Assembly: GCA_030704615.1 (NCBI GenBank)
Contig: CM060733.1
Location: 36,578,001-36,642,000, forward strand
DNA: 64,000 nt
Origin: Takakia lepidozioides
Taxonomy: Eukaryota > Streptophyta > Takakiopsida > Takakiales > Takakiaceae
Direction: 5' to 3'
Shown: one piece after another, positions 1-11,498 of the stretch
How positions within the stretch are numbered: the stretch's first letter is position 1
Layout of the letters: each line of letters starts with the position of its first letter
Program-made: the position numbers and the translations under genes
Notes under the pieces: model-generated
What the model saw: only the letters and a program-made list of their open reading frames with translations
Told to the model about the DNA's origin: nothing
Database searches by the model: none

Positions 1-950
1 AGCAAGTATTCATGATTTGTACACAGACAGGGATAGCTGAAGGACCAGGGATAGAGGCCCAGGTTCATCCAAGAGGGCCGGATTTCAAACACAATATTAG
101 TTCCGATTCCCTGTGGATCAATAGCTACAAGAAATCTGCTAACGAGAAAATGGTCTGCTAATAAAGGCACCTTTTTCAACACATTTCACCCTGTTTTTCC
201 CTCTTATCAGAATCGGCCCTAAATTTTCATGTTGAATTCTGCAAGTTAGTTGGTTGAGTGAACCTGGGATAGTCTGGAGTGACTTTGACATGATACTGCC
301 AATGTGACAACATGAAAGTATCCAAAAGAGGTAACAGAGATGAGGAGAAGCTGTGGAATGAATACTTTTCTGACCCTAGTCAATGGTGGGACAACCGAGG
401 CAAAAATATGAATGCCTGTCAGATTACCAGATGTCATTTTGAACACTGCCCCTGCCTTGGTGGACATGTATGTCAAATGTGGGTGCATCGAGGATGCAAA
501 GGGACTATGGCTAAACGAGATGTGGTGTCATGGAGTGCGATGTTTGCAGGGTATGCACAACAGGGGCGTGGGATGGAGGCTTTGGAGACCTATGAGCAAA
601 TTATGAGGGAAGGGGTACTGAAGCCCGACCACATAACGTGTGTGTGTGTGTTTGCAATGCGTGTGCAAGCCTGGCAGCCCTGGAAAAGGGCAAAAGGTCC
701 ATGGTTGCATCGTCAAAGCTGCAAATGTACCAGATGTCATTCTGAACACTCCCTGGTGGACGATATGTATGCCAAATGTAGGTGTAGCAAGGATGCAAAG
801 GGAGTGTTCAACAACATGGCTGAACAATATGTGGTGTCTTGGAGTACCATGATGACCACCTTCCCCGGTGAGTCTCTCTCTCTCTCTCTCTCTCTCTCCT
901 CCTCTAATGCCCTCACACTGTCCAGTGGAAATACAGTTAGGCATTAAACC
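1..950 (+). pseudogene. Scrambled PDF-motif/PPR gene fragment (copy A)
   Basis: Broken copy of the OSB-PPR family whose fullest member lies at 38.9-43.6 kb. At 57-145, after a cAG splice-acceptor-like site, the frame reads HPRGPDFKH and LWINSYKK, the second half of a PDF motif. At 330-420 it reads [18 protein letters not shown], the first half of a PDF motif; the two halves are in reversed order. From 430 the sequence runs straight into PPR code (LVDMYVKCGCIEDAKG, then [21 protein letters not shown]) with several frame changes, and ends at a (CT)n tract near 873-898. No start codon, full repeat array or DYW end is present. Best read as a rearranged pseudogene. Confidence 0.8.
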
Positions 951-1075
951 TCCCTAAACTTGTTTTGAATATGTGACATGGGCAAGGATCTTAAGGACTA
1001 TCTCAATGGCCTACCTGCCCTCGTCACTAGACTGAAATTTAAACTCGGGGTGGGAAACTCCAAGTGCATCCACGA

Positions 1076-1445
1076 GCTACCACACTTAACATACATGTTG
1101 ACAAGGGTGTTGTGTAGAAAACATTTAATGCCTTCAATCCACTTAATATAATGTGAGCATATGCACCTGATTTTCAGTTTGCGAGCCTTTCAACTTGATG
1201 CTCTTACGCTTGAGACAGGGGACTTAGGTATCTGAATATGCTGAAATTATGCCTAGCTGGTTGAAGTTTGTAGAGCCTCTTTCAGTTGCAGGATGGGGAA
1301 GGCAGGGGGCAAAGAGGCGGGGGAAAAATAAAATATTGTTCAGTATGACTCTTGGAGCAATTCCAGCTTAAAATGTGATGATGTCACCATTGGGGCATGG
1401 ACCTCTTGGTCGTTTACAAGGGACTTGGGAGGGTCAGCATGATCA
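1076..1445 (-). pseudogene. Inverted PPR gene fragment
   Basis: The plus strand at 1076-1290 matches, with indels, the plus strand at about 41,400-41,610, which is the antisense of the N-terminal PPR exon of the 38.9-43.6 kb gene. This piece is therefore inverted relative to copies A and B on either side. A further stretch at 1365-1415 resembles the antisense of the [12 protein letters not shown] repeat. Around 1410-1435 it shares a short run with the intron or exon region near 42,590. No open frame survives. Confidence 0.65.
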
Positions 1446-1479
1446 GCCTGTGTATGAAGGCTGGCAGCCCTAGAATTTT

Positions 1480-2215
1480 ATAACCAGATGTCATTATGAA
1501 CATCCCCTAGTTTTGGACATATATGCCAATGTCAAGGGAGTGTTCAACACTGTGGCTAAACGAGATGTGGTGTCATGGAGTGTGATGCTTGCAGGGTATG
1601 CACAGCAGGATGGAGGCTTTGGATACCTATGAGCAAATGATGGGGAAAGGGGTGAAGCTCGACCAGATCATTTTAGTGTGTGTGAACAATACCTCGTGGA
1701 CATGTATGCCAAATGTGGGAGCATTGAGGATGCGGAGAGAGCCTTCAACACTATGGCTGAACAAGATGTGGTGTCGTGGAACGCGATGCTTGCAGGATAT
1801 GCACAGCAAGGGCGCGGGATGGAGGTTTTGGAGACAGGAAAGTATCGAAAAACAGTTAACATAGACGAGGAGAAGCTCTAGAATGAATATGTTTCCGACC
1901 CCAGTCAATGGTGGAACAATCCAGGCAAAAGGAATTCCTGTTGGAAGCAGATGCAAGTCAGCATAGGAACTAGTGTGATAAGTAGGGTTGGGGTGTTTGT
2001 TGGACTTATTATAGGCTGTCATTGTCAGCTGCTAGCAGCAAGGCAATGATGTATGCATGATTTGTGCAGAGGCAAGGATAGTTGAAGGAGCAGGGATAGA
2101 GTGTAGGTCCAGATTCATCCAAGAGGGCCGGATTTCAATCTCCAGATTACCTATGATTCCCTGTGGAAGGATAGCTACAAGAAACCTGCATGAGTAGATG
2201 ATCAATTGGTTGGTC
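1480..2215 (+). pseudogene. PPR fragment followed by PDF-motif exons (copy B)
   Basis: PPR code at 1556-1840 ([15 protein letters not shown], then [19 protein letters not shown], then [20 protein letters not shown]) is joined at about 1842 to the PDF exon sequence, which reads DEEKL, a stop, then NEYVSDPSQWWNNPGK up to about 1930. An intron-like stretch follows to a cAG at about 2112. The second PDF half then reads IHPRGPDF and SLWKDSYKKPA, with TGG changed to the stop TGA before VDDQL. PPR code lies upstream of the PDF motif here, the reverse of the full copy, so tandem or unequal exchange is likely. Pseudogene. Confidence 0.8.
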
Positions 2216-2776
2216 TTGAGCTAAAGAGCACGACCCCTGCAGGGATGTCTCTCCATCTGTAGATCTTTTAGGAAGTGAAAGGCTAGGGCCCAGCTTTCTT
2301 ATGACAGTGTTAGCTGATTTTCAGTTCTTCTCCTCAGCTCGGTGCCTTTCTGTTTCCAAGTTATGGCAGTAGTTTCTGGCTGCAGTCTCTTTTCCTGCTA
2401 AACTCTTTCGCTCTATGCAGACCCCCTTCTTTACTTGCTTTCCTTCTTACTACTCTTTCTTGTCTTGGTACGCGAAGCTGTGTCTTCCTCTTTCAGCCTC
2501 TATGGCACTCTATCCAGATTATTTTTTCCTCTTTGTATCCAAGGACATTTTATGTCCATTACCTATAAAGTTCTGGAGGCCACAGTCCCCCCACTGTCCT
2601 TCTTTGTTAACAAAAATATAAATAAATAAATAAAAGACAACAATGGCTTCCATTCTATTTTCCTAGAAACCTAATGAGAATTTAAATCAATTAATAATCT
2701 AAATATTATAATTGTATGATTTAATTTATTAAACTAAAATATTATTAAAAAACCTCTTTAGTCATGAAGTTATATA

Positions 2777-3157
2777 CTCATGACTACATCATGGCATCAT
2801 GGCATTATATGATACGATATTCTTTCCCACGTGTAGGTCATATATGTTGTCCATGTGGACACGTGTCACATCTGGAGTGCTACATGTGTCCCTCTGACGC
2901 CTCTCCAATGGAGTCATATACTTTGTAGACATGTAGTCATATAGTTAATCATATATAAATCATATAGTTGTGACTACATCGCTCTCTGCAGCATGACTCC
3001 AGGTGCCACGCAAGCAGTCACGACTATGACTTGCAAAACGCAGTCCTAAAGACTAGTCGCTATGACAGGGCTTTTTTCACTGCAGAGTGATGTAGTCATG
3101 AACGCATATAGGACTGAAAAAATAGTCATATGTGCAGTCATAAAAACGCTCATCTGT
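2777..3157 (-). repeat. Possible small DNA-transposon remnant with CACTA-like end
   Basis: Read on the minus strand from 3157, the sequence starts CACTACAACAGATG, the terminal pentamer of CACTA elements. A 14-base inverted pair (TCATGACTACATCA at 2777-2790 and its complement at 3088-3101) and many GTCATA/TGACTA words lie inside. A second CACTA end and a target duplication were not found, so this is tentative. Confidence 0.3.
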
Positions 3158-4059
3158 TGTAGTGGATGACATGCTACCGTCGCTGGCAACCGTCAGCGTC
3201 AAAAACAAAACCCACCTCCATTTGCCCTGCCGTGTGGTGAAGTCAGCCCTGCTGGAGGGCTCCAAGGGCTCCAAATTACCATCGGATTTTGAGTACCCCT
3301 CCGGCACTCCAAATTTTTTCTGATGGCGGTCTTTTAGGTTTTTTAGGGTGCCATCAACACGGGGGGGGTGGCAGAATTTAATAAGCTATATTTGTCATTC
3401 AGGGCTCAATATCATTCAACTTCATCTGCAGTTTTTTCATCCATTTGAAATTTCAACTCGTTTTGGGTCGCGTCGTCCTTTTGGGGGTTAATGGAGGCAA
3501 AAAGTGTGCACATAGATGATTGATGACAGTGTGTATCATTCTAAAGTGTGGTGTGTAGAGCCATTCAACTAGAGAGATGAGATCTAGAAGTAGAATAGTA
3601 TACACCTTTTCTACAAGCGATAAATATGTGTTTGGGTTGCTTACAAAGAATAGATGGCAAATTCTAAAAAAACATTCTATGAAATTGGAAATGGTCACTG
3701 GCACTAGTAACATGTTCTGCACAACTTATGAGATATAGATCCCTCCATTCCCGACTAGCTCAAATCTGTCCAAGCAAAGTGTGGCTAAATCAGCACTTGT
3801 CAACAAAATTGGAATTAGTGTAGCTAGAGCTTAATAATAAGTGTGACTCATATTCATGTTTTACATGCTTTACAAGCCACAATGTCTAAATAGATTTCTT
3901 TTTAGCAGCTGCAATGTTCCTTGTGCAGCAGTATATTGTATTCAAGTGAAATTAGCACCATGATTTGTTACATGAGTTTTAGGCAAAGCGTGAGCGTGCT
4001 CACGTGAGCTGCTCACACGGTAGCTACCCTCTGCCTTTAGCAGGGACAATGCATTTGTT

Positions 4060-4370
4060 TGCATTGGAAGTACCTTATGATCTTATATCTTGAGTGGGTC
4101 CCAATTGGGCACACGTTCTTTATGTTCCATATGTGCTCCAGTGGTAGATGAATGGGAACATATTAGTATGCATTGCACATAGGTACCTTGTTTATTGAGT
4201 GGGTCTCAACTGGGTACATGTTCTCTGTGTTCCATATGACTTCCCTTGGTGAATGGTGAGTTTATTAACATGCCTTGCATTGAAGGACCTTAGGTATCTT
4301 ATATCTTGAGTGGGTCCCAACTGGGCACATGTTCCTTATGTGTTCCATGGATGGATGAATGGAGATATTT
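4060..4370. repeat. Three-unit diverged tandem repeat, about 105-111 bp
   Basis: The phrase TGAGTGGGTC(C/T)CAA(C/T)TGGG recurs at 4091, 4196 and 4307, with related flanks (upstream CTTGCAT-type words, downstream ATGTTC and GTTCCAT). Spacing is 105 and 111 bases. An inverted relative of the same phrase lies near 4470-4490. Confidence 0.6.
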
Positions 4371-5059
4371 ATAAGTTTATTGGCCCTGCCCGACAGGGTA
4401 GGGACTACGCATCAAGTTGGCCAAAGTGCCCTTAACCTTATAGCATGGGTTGTTCCCATGAGACTTAATGGGAACATGTTCCCAGTTGGGCATTTGCCCC
4501 CGAATCATCTGGATAACCACCTGAGCTACTGAGGTCTTGTTTACAATGCAACCTGTAAGATATTCTCCTACTGACTGGTGGAAAGGCCTCAGATTCCCAT
4601 CTATTCACTTCGAATCATTTATAAAATCGGTGTAGACTCATACAACGTCGGAATGGAATATAACAACCTCCATTGCAAATGTTATCAGCAATCATGTACA
4701 GTCGTTTTCTGCTTCCCAGAAGTACCCCAGTTTCATGCTCTTGTTGTAGCGTGCTTCCAATTCTCTGCTGATTCAATGTGAGACTCGAACCATAAGCATA
4801 GTAGTGGCGAGGGCTGGAGATGAGGTGAGGTTGTTATTATGAAGTTTTTCAGCTCTAGCACACTCTGTTAAGAAGGCTGGTTAACCCCTTGAGTTGTTAT
4901 ACATTTTCTTCTTTTCGGTATGCTGCAAGACAGTGAATTGGGCTACTACATTTTCTCTGGGGCTGTTAAACTGTAGCTCACACACAAAAGTACGCATCAT
5001 TAAGCATATGGCTTGAAAATGGAATTTAAAAGAAAAAACATCTGCAGGCGAAACACGAC

Positions 5060-5998
5060 GTCATTCCTTCTATCACAGCTGCGTGGCACGTTCCAAATCC
5101 CCCCGGATGGTTCCTTCAACCACAAGTCGCATACTTGTATCTGATTTTGTGGTGGTCCTGTTGTGGTGTTGTAGTGGCCTTGCTAATGCCGTTTTGTGGA
5201 TGGTTCAGGCATACATTCCCAGGGGTGCCGGTTTTCCTGTGCCTTTGGCATGTTCGAAGGGCCTGGCTGAGGAATGCCATCGAGAAGATCAAGGATGCCC
5301 AGTTAAGGGCCGATGCCGATGTCTTGCAAGGTATAGTTGACATCATGGACAATAAAGGTGGTCCCATTGGTGACTCTTTGCAGGCCTGGGCTGTGTTTAG
5401 ATTGTATGAGTTACAAACAAAGTATCCCGCAGCTAAATTGTTCTTCTTATATATCCACAAATGGTGGATCCCGAAAGTGGACATGTGGGAAGAGGCGCTT
5501 GTCCCAAACAAGACAGAAAATGGACGGGCGTCGACTGGATTGGTTGGTCTACATCCTAACAGGTAGCCTCCTCACACATTACTGGTACATTTCGACCTTG
5601 AAAGCTGAAGGGTTCATTCGCAACTCTAGGATGGAACATTTTGTGCAAAATGCGGTGTGGATGGATGAGCAGATACCGGAATCCAACGTGGATTTGCCCG
5701 AGCACACGGGGGATTCTGCGAAGGTAAAAAACATGTCTTCTCCAGGCACTGTATACACTATATGCAATCCAGCATCCGAGTGGGCTTGTTGTGACTGCCC
5801 TAATGCCATGGAAGGGAACCTATGCAAGCACCAAGTGAAGGTGTTCAAGATGTTGCGGCCACATGTACCAGAGGTTTAATTGTCCGAACTTGTGGAACAC
5901 GACTTGGGACACTCAATGGGGGCATGGCCAAGCTGCTCGACCTTGATCCCCTGTCCGCTGCGGAGCCCCCGTGTGACACAGATCCCATGTGTGGCATT
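5060..5998 (+). pseudogene. SWIM-zinc-finger, MULE-transposase-like gene, 5' part
   Basis: The translated stretch contains VFLCLWHVRRAWLRN, then KWWIPKVDMWEEA, then HYWYISTLKAEGFIRNSRME, typical of plant MULE-derived proteins. It ends in a SWIM zinc finger (CxCx8CxH: CDCPNAMEGNLCKH) at about 5790-5836. One-base frame changes lie near 5505 and 5876. Upstream of 5180 the frame is poor. The reading frame continues to 5998, where an LTR element begins, and resumes at 11,499 (listed separately). Proteins of this type are transposase relatives and may act in transposition or be domesticated; nothing here settles which. The frameshifts and the insertion make this copy non-functional as it stands. 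Confidence 0.7.
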
Positions 5999-6681
5999 TG
6001 TCATGTGCATACATATCGCTACACAACTACATCGCTGTCCAAAACCACACAACATATGTGCATACCAAACACTAGTCTATCACTAGTCCACCACTAGTGC
6101 ACCACTAGGCTGCCACTAGACAACCACTAGTCACCACTAGTGCAGCCACTAGTCCAACCACTAGGCTGCCACTAGCCACCACTAGTGCAGCCACTAGTCC
6201 ATCACTAGGCTATCACTAGTCCACCATTAGCGCAGCCACTAGTCCATCACTAGGCTGCCACTAGTCCACCACTAGCGTAGCCACTAGTCCACCCACTAGG
6301 CTGCCACTAGCCACCACTAGTGCAGCCACTAGTCCACCACTAGGCTGCCACTAGTCCATCACAATGATAAGGAAAAGAATGATACAAGCATACAAGCTCT
6401 CTCAAACTCACACACTCGCACATGAAAACATCACTCATATATTAAGTCGAGCCAAGTGCACCCCACGCCATGGGGAATCCACACTACGGCGCCATAGCTA
6501 GACGCGGTGAGGCTCAACTCGCGAAAGATGAGCCCACCGCGATCTGCCGTGAAGATAACAACGCCAGGTGCCCAAACATGTATTGGCCCCTGGATTGACA
6601 CTTGGGTCAATCCCAAATGTCAATATATAAAAGCTAGTTATTTCCTAGCTAACTTCACATTAGTGGTAAAATAACTTGACA
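5999..6681. repeat. LTR-like terminal repeat (left)
   Basis: Starts TGTCATGTGCATACAT and ends AACTTGACA. The first part ('head') holds the ACTAG-rich array; the second part (about 6364-6681) is nearly identical to 11,181-11,498 and related to about 47,950-48,277. Near 6620 it contains TATATAAAAG on the plus strand, which reads as a TATA box opposite to the gag orientation. A second truncated head starts at 6684 after the dinucleotide AC. Confidence 0.6.
6075..6362. repeat. ACTAG-rich tandem array inside the LTR
   Basis: More than 20 copies of CCACTAG/CACTAGT spaced about 8-14 bases apart, in composite units such as CCACTAGTGCAGCCACTAG. A shorter form is seen in the LTR-like copies at 47.8-48.5 kb. 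The spacing is irregular and no spacer-type unique sequence lies between the copies. Confidence 0.75.
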
Positions 6682-6683
6682 AC

Positions 6684-6770
6684 TGTCGTGCGCATACATA
6701 TCGCTACACAACTACATCGCTGTCCAAAACCACACAACATATGTGCACACCACGCTCAATGGCTGGCCTA
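6684..6770. repeat. Second, truncated LTR head
   Basis: Begins TGTCGTGCGCATACAT directly after the left LTR, repeating the first 80 or so bases of the head, then breaks into gag-side sequence. The same head / body / head arrangement is present at 47,773-48,456, so it is a property of the family and not an accident of this copy. Confidence 0.6.
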
Positions 6771-8930
6771 GCTGACAGCTCCATCAACCTGGCAGCTGCA
6801 GCTTGCCATGGCGCAGCCGTGGCAGTCTTGACCCTCACATCCAAGGATCCCTCCGGCACTACACCTCCCACTATCTCCGCAGAAGATGAAGTAACCTCCC
6901 CACCCTCACAGAGTGTCGCTGCCAGCCTGAACACCTCAGCTGGTCTTACCCCCGGCGTCGCAATCATGGTAGCTGAGAACAATGGAGCCTGACACACAGC
7001 TGTGGCCGCCCCCAGCAGCACACTAGCTGCCGTAGCCTTGGCAACACTAGGTAGTGGTGCTGCCCGTGTAGCTCTCCCGAATGGCATAGTAACCTCCGCC
7101 TCGGTAACAGTCGGGCGAGAACTAGGTGCCATGGACGGCGTCGACACTGTCTCCGCCAATGTGAATGACTGAGGAAGTCTGGCCTGACGGCTTGCTGTGG
7201 ATCCAACTCCACCTCCGCACCTCGTGGCTCAGGAACTCGTGCTGCTCCTCGAGTCACTGCCGTAGCTGACTCCACTTGCACTAGTGGTAATCCTGCCCCG
7301 CACATAATGGTAGTGGTAGTGGTAGTGGTGCCCCACCCACAGTGGTAGTGGTAGTGGCACCCCTCACTAGTGGTAGTGCTGCCCCGCACATGAATCCCAT
7401 GCCTCCCATGTCTCCTCCCTCAGGAGCAGGAGGTGGACCATCCGGCCTTGGAGCCGGTACCACCTGAGCTATGGCCATGGCAGCGAGCTTCTGCTCTAAC
7501 TGCTGAAGCCGGTTGGCCATGCCTTGGTCACCACCCTGATCTCCGCGTCCTTGGCCATGTTGAGCTTGCCCTTGGCTTGCACCTCGTGCCTAGCCACCTC
7601 GTCCTCTCTGGGCTGCTCCACCTCGCCCCCGGCCACCATTGTTCCCTTGGAACTGGCCTGGGCGCAACTCAGGGTGCAAACCATAGCACTGGGCCTCTCC
7701 ATGCCCGTACCTGCCACAATGCCCACACTGCATCTGTGCAGGCTGTGCCGGTGCCAAACCATTGCCTCCCTCTGGGCAATCCTTCTTGACATGGGGTCCT
7801 TCACATGTCCAGCACACCACATCCGCCCGTTGTTGGCCAGCAAATGAAGGGAGAGACCCCTGCATCTGATGTCCTCTCTGCCCTTCCCTGGGCTTCACCT
7901 GAGCCCCCTTGCTGCCTTGAGCACGTTGAGGTAGTGGCTGGCTAGGAGCACCACTACCATGTGGTGCCTCCTTAGCAAATCCCACCATGACCACTCGTTC
8001 CTCCACCATGTTGAGCTCTATCCGCTCTGCCAGCAAAAACACATTTGCTAAGGTGGGTTGGGCCGCTTGTAGGAGAGTTGCATCCCGCACCCTTTTCCTC
8101 AGCTCCTTGTCCAATATCCCGTACCAGAACTGGACTGCCTGAGCCTCCGTAACCCCTTGGGTTACATTGATCAAGCGCCTCATTGAAAGCCTCCCTCAAG
8201 CTCTCAGTAGGCTTCCGTTGGAACTCTTGCAAGCTCCTCAACTTCTCTGTCCTCACCCCTTGGTAGTTCATTCTCAACTCTTCGAAGAACTCCACAACAG
8301 GGTTGAAGGCAGGCACCGCCACTGGTGCTGGTGCAACAGTAGCTTGGGTGGACGTCGTAGCCTCTGTACCACTAGTCCCACTGCTGCTCGTGGAAGTTGT
8401 TGTTGTAGTTGCTGCTGCTGGTGCAGCTGCCAGTGTGGCTGCTTGTGCCTCTAGTGCCTCTAGTGATGGAGACATAGTCGGGTGACCAGTACATCCTCCA
8501 CTCCTCGATCTCAATATCGTGCCCCCGCCTAAACTCATGGTAATCATCCATGGGTGGCCCCTCAAGGTGCTGAAACAGCCCCTTCCATGCCATGAAAGGC
8601 GTAAACAGTTGTGGATTGCGCATTTGCTGCAAGCCACACCAACTATCAAACTCTTGGATAAAATCATCCAACTCAATGGTGCCCACCGCCCCAGGGTACC
8701 TTCGTGGCCCCTTGGTGGCTCCATACATCTCTTCCATCGTGTCCCACAACAATGCAAGGAAACAACTTGCACCGCACGTTTGAGTCCTCCTGATTCACAA
8801 TCCGAATCAGAACCTTCCGTAGAAGACACAAGAGGTGAATGTGGCCTAAACCGCACACCTCGTCTCGTATACCCACTAGTATCGCTAGTGCTCGTACCGG
8901 CACTTTCCCCAGCAACTAGTGGCACCTCCG
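6770..8930 (-). pseudogene. gag: Gag region of the gag-only element
   Basis: Read on the minus strand: an N-terminal part with WRMYWSPDYVSIT preceded by FIQEFDSWCGLQQMRNP (8400-8750), an Ala/Thr-rich linker (8280-8450), a capsid-like part (EFFEELRMNYQGVRTEKLRS, then ILDKELRKRVRDATLLQ), and two zinc knuckles at about 7700-7820: CWTCEGPHVKKDC (CX2CX3HX4C) and CGHCGRYGHGEAQC (CX2CX4HX4C). An RG/Q-rich stretch and a short coiled segment (MANRLQQLEQKLAAMA, about 7470-7520) follow, then an Ala/Thr-rich spacer to 6770. At least three frame changes break it. No ATG start is evident; the upstream frame opens near 8930. Confidence 0.7.
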
Positions 8931-11180
8931 TGTTGACAAACTGGCACTCAACCGGTCATGAACCTGTCTCTAACCCCCTCTCCACAAGGTAACCGGGTAG
9001 AGAACCTGATGCGGCTTATGGTTTGGAATACTAGGTTCCTAACATAGCCTGCACCTGCACCTGCATCCACCGCAGGCACTCCTATGGTTGGCTAGTCATC
9101 ACCTCCAACCTCACCACAGGAGAAACAAAGATGGTTTGACTGGTCATCAACCCAGCCTCACCATCGAGAACATGCTCTAGGGTGGGATCGGCGATCAAGC
9201 CCGAGTCCACCACCTATAAAATCAAGCGCCCACACAAAACTAGCATGGCGCACAATCAAGCATGCAGGTGTGGAGGGGATCCAAACACAAGAATGAAAAC
9301 AACAACTCCCCCACACCAAAAATCTCTCCACAGTGTCCCTCCTGCAACCCAGCCCAAACCCGGACTGACTCTTGCCTCCACCTACGGAAAGGTCTCGGCC
9401 TACAAAGAAGGTGGAAAACTACGAGGAAGGGAAGCTAAAGCAATGCTTATCCCCAGCACGCTCTCGTCCCAACACCCTCTTTTTTCCTCTCTTCTCTCAC
9501 TTGCATGACCATGAGAGCATCCTGTAGACACTCCTCAAACCGCCCTCCACGAGCTCATGAAACTTGGCCTCCAAGGCCCCATGCAAGCCTCCACAGGGTC
9601 CGCCAGTGCCTCCTTACGTCCACCAGCCATTCCTCCAAATGGAACCACCTCAGGAAACCACGCCGTTCACTGAAGGTTCAAAAATGGAGCAAATAGAGGT
9701 ACATATAGGCCCCAACAACATTCTGTCCAAAGGAATTACCTGCAGGCTGGTCTCCCCCATAGTTAAGAACTGGGCTGAAAACCAGAAAAGATTACCTGCA
9801 GGGAAGTAATCCCCTTTGTTAAAACGCAACAGGGAGGCAATTCCGACTTTTTTGCCGGATCAGCTAGCTCAAAACCGTTGTTCTTCAGAGCCCAGCCTCC
9901 CTATCAAGGTCCCACGAAATGAGTGAATTTTTTTTATTTTTTTTTTTAAATTTTTTTTCCACTCTAACTGTTCGTGGCCTTCCGTGGCTCCAACCGCCAC
10001 GACTCCTCACGGCCCGCCCTAGGCACTCGTTGGCCACGGGCTGCCCAGTGATACCCCGTGGTACCACTCCCACGAGCCTTCACGGCCCACCATCCCCACG
10101 ATCTGGTCACCGTGCCCACCCGTTGTGTCCGCACCACGACTTCCAATGGTCACGGTCAACCATCACGACCTGGGCTTGTGGTATCTCGTGATACCGCCCC
10201 AACGGCCCATCATGGCCACTATTCCCTGCGTTCTCTGGAACTCCCAACGAGTTCCCATGAGTTCCCGGGGGTTCCCAAGCTCTTCCCGAGTTGGGGTTTG
10301 CTCCAGCACCTGCTGCCGACGAGCTATGGCTTCTGCGGAGCCATCAGCCCCGTCGCCCTGCACTCCTGAGCTCTCACGGCCCACTAGAAGTGCCTCCAAC
10401 TCAACAAGCAAGCTATATGCTGCCCAATAAGCTCCTTTTTCTTCATGAAGCTCACAAAAACAAATCTGAAAATATACACCTTTACAAACTTGGTGCACCT
10501 GCACTTCTCATGCATCTCCCTTGGCTCTAGGGCGCCTCATTGCTGCCTTTCCAGCCCCGCTCTTGCCACTCCAAGAGCCCTTACACTGCTGAGTTTCAGA
10601 TTGAAACTCTAACTCAGCACATGCTTCACAAGTGCACTGATTTGCACACAAGAGGGACCAGCCCCCTCTTTTCACTCATACCTCTTCATGAGCTTGGAGC
10701 TGCAGCTCCCAACAGGCTGCGATGCATCCCCTCGCAGCTCCGCCATTCGGCTGCTCCTCATCTACCCGCAACAACTCGTTTCGAGCAGATACCTGGAGCT
10801 GATCATATCATCTCCAACCTACAACATGCTAACTTCCCATGCACAGCCCACATTTCAGCAGCTCCTTAACTCGGCCTGCAGCTAAAGAAGATGACCACCA
10901 GTTCGCCCACTCGTGGCCAGCATCTCCTCCGCTTCACACTAGAAGCCCAAACTTGGTTGCCATAGCGTTGAGCTATGCAACGCCGCTCTTCAATATAGGC
11001 TACCCGCCTCTCTATCTATGGCAAACCTGCAACCTGTTTGCCTTTGCACTCTATTCGCTTTGGATAGGCTCATACACGGCTCCTTGCACTCTAGGCTGAA
11101 CCAATTCTCATGATCTGAAAACACAAGTGCTACAACTAACTCGAACCTGGCACTCACAGACTTGAGCTGATCTTTCTTGA
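8931..11180 (-). other. 5' untranslated/leader region of the gag-only element
   Basis: No credible gene. The part at 8990-9640 aligns with 55,920-56,560 of the full element (for example CACACAAAACTAGCATGGCGCACA near 9230 and 56,190). From about 9640 to 11,180 no counterpart is seen in this window. A (T)n tract lies at 9928-9958. The expected tRNA primer site next to the right LTR is not visible, because the right LTR lacks its head portion. Confidence 0.5.
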
Positions 11181-11498
11181 GTGATAAGGAAAGGAATGAT
11201 ACAAGCATACAAGCTCTCTCAAACTCACACACTCGCACATGAAAACATCACTCATATATTAAGTCGAGCCAAGTGCACCCCACGCCATGGGGAATCCACA
11301 CTACGGCGCCATAGCTAGACGCGGTGAGGCTCAACTCGAGAAAGATGAGCCCACCGTGATCTGCCGTGAAGATAACAACGCCAGGTGCCCAAACATGTAT
11401 TGGCCCCTGGATTGACACTTGGGTCAATCCCAAATGTCAATATATAAAAGCTAGTTATTTCCTAGCTAACTTCACACTAGTGGTAAAATAAATTGACA
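11181..11498. repeat. LTR-like terminal repeat (right, head missing)
   Basis: Almost base-for-base copy of 6364-6681, ending AAATTGACA and followed by the CATT duplication. The head with the ACTAG array is absent, so this terminal repeat is truncated on its inner side. Confidence 0.7.

Larger units (their letters stand above)
2216..5050. other. Non-coding interval
   Basis: No coding region is supported. The stretch is AT-rich around 2630-2800. It contains a CACTA-like inverted-repeat region (2777-3157) and a three-unit tandem repeat (4060-4370), both listed separately. I see no recognisable gene in 3160-4060 or 4480-5050. Confidence 0.6.
5999..11498 (-). mobile_element. Gag-only LTR element inserted in the SWIM gene
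   Basis: A 5.5 kb insertion bounded by a TGTC start (5999) and a GACA end (11,498), flanked on both sides by CATT. It carries related terminal repeats (5999-6681 and 11,181-11,498) and a minus-strand gag region homologous to that of the 47.8-56.6 kb element. Protease, methyltransferase, RT and integrase are all missing: the interior jumps from LTR-like sequence at about 6770 to the gag/protease spacer. It is therefore a non-autonomous deletion derivative, which could only have moved using proteins from a full copy. Confidence 0.75.

Noticed and set aside
6075-6362. Regular CCACTAG repeats that look a little like a CRISPR array.
   Set aside because: Units are short, spacing is irregular, there are no unique spacers, the setting is a plant LTR, and the array recurs in related LTR copies.
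9900-10530. Overlapping Pro/Ser-rich frames on both strands.
   Set aside because: They lie in the element leader, overlap in several frames and show no conserved motif.
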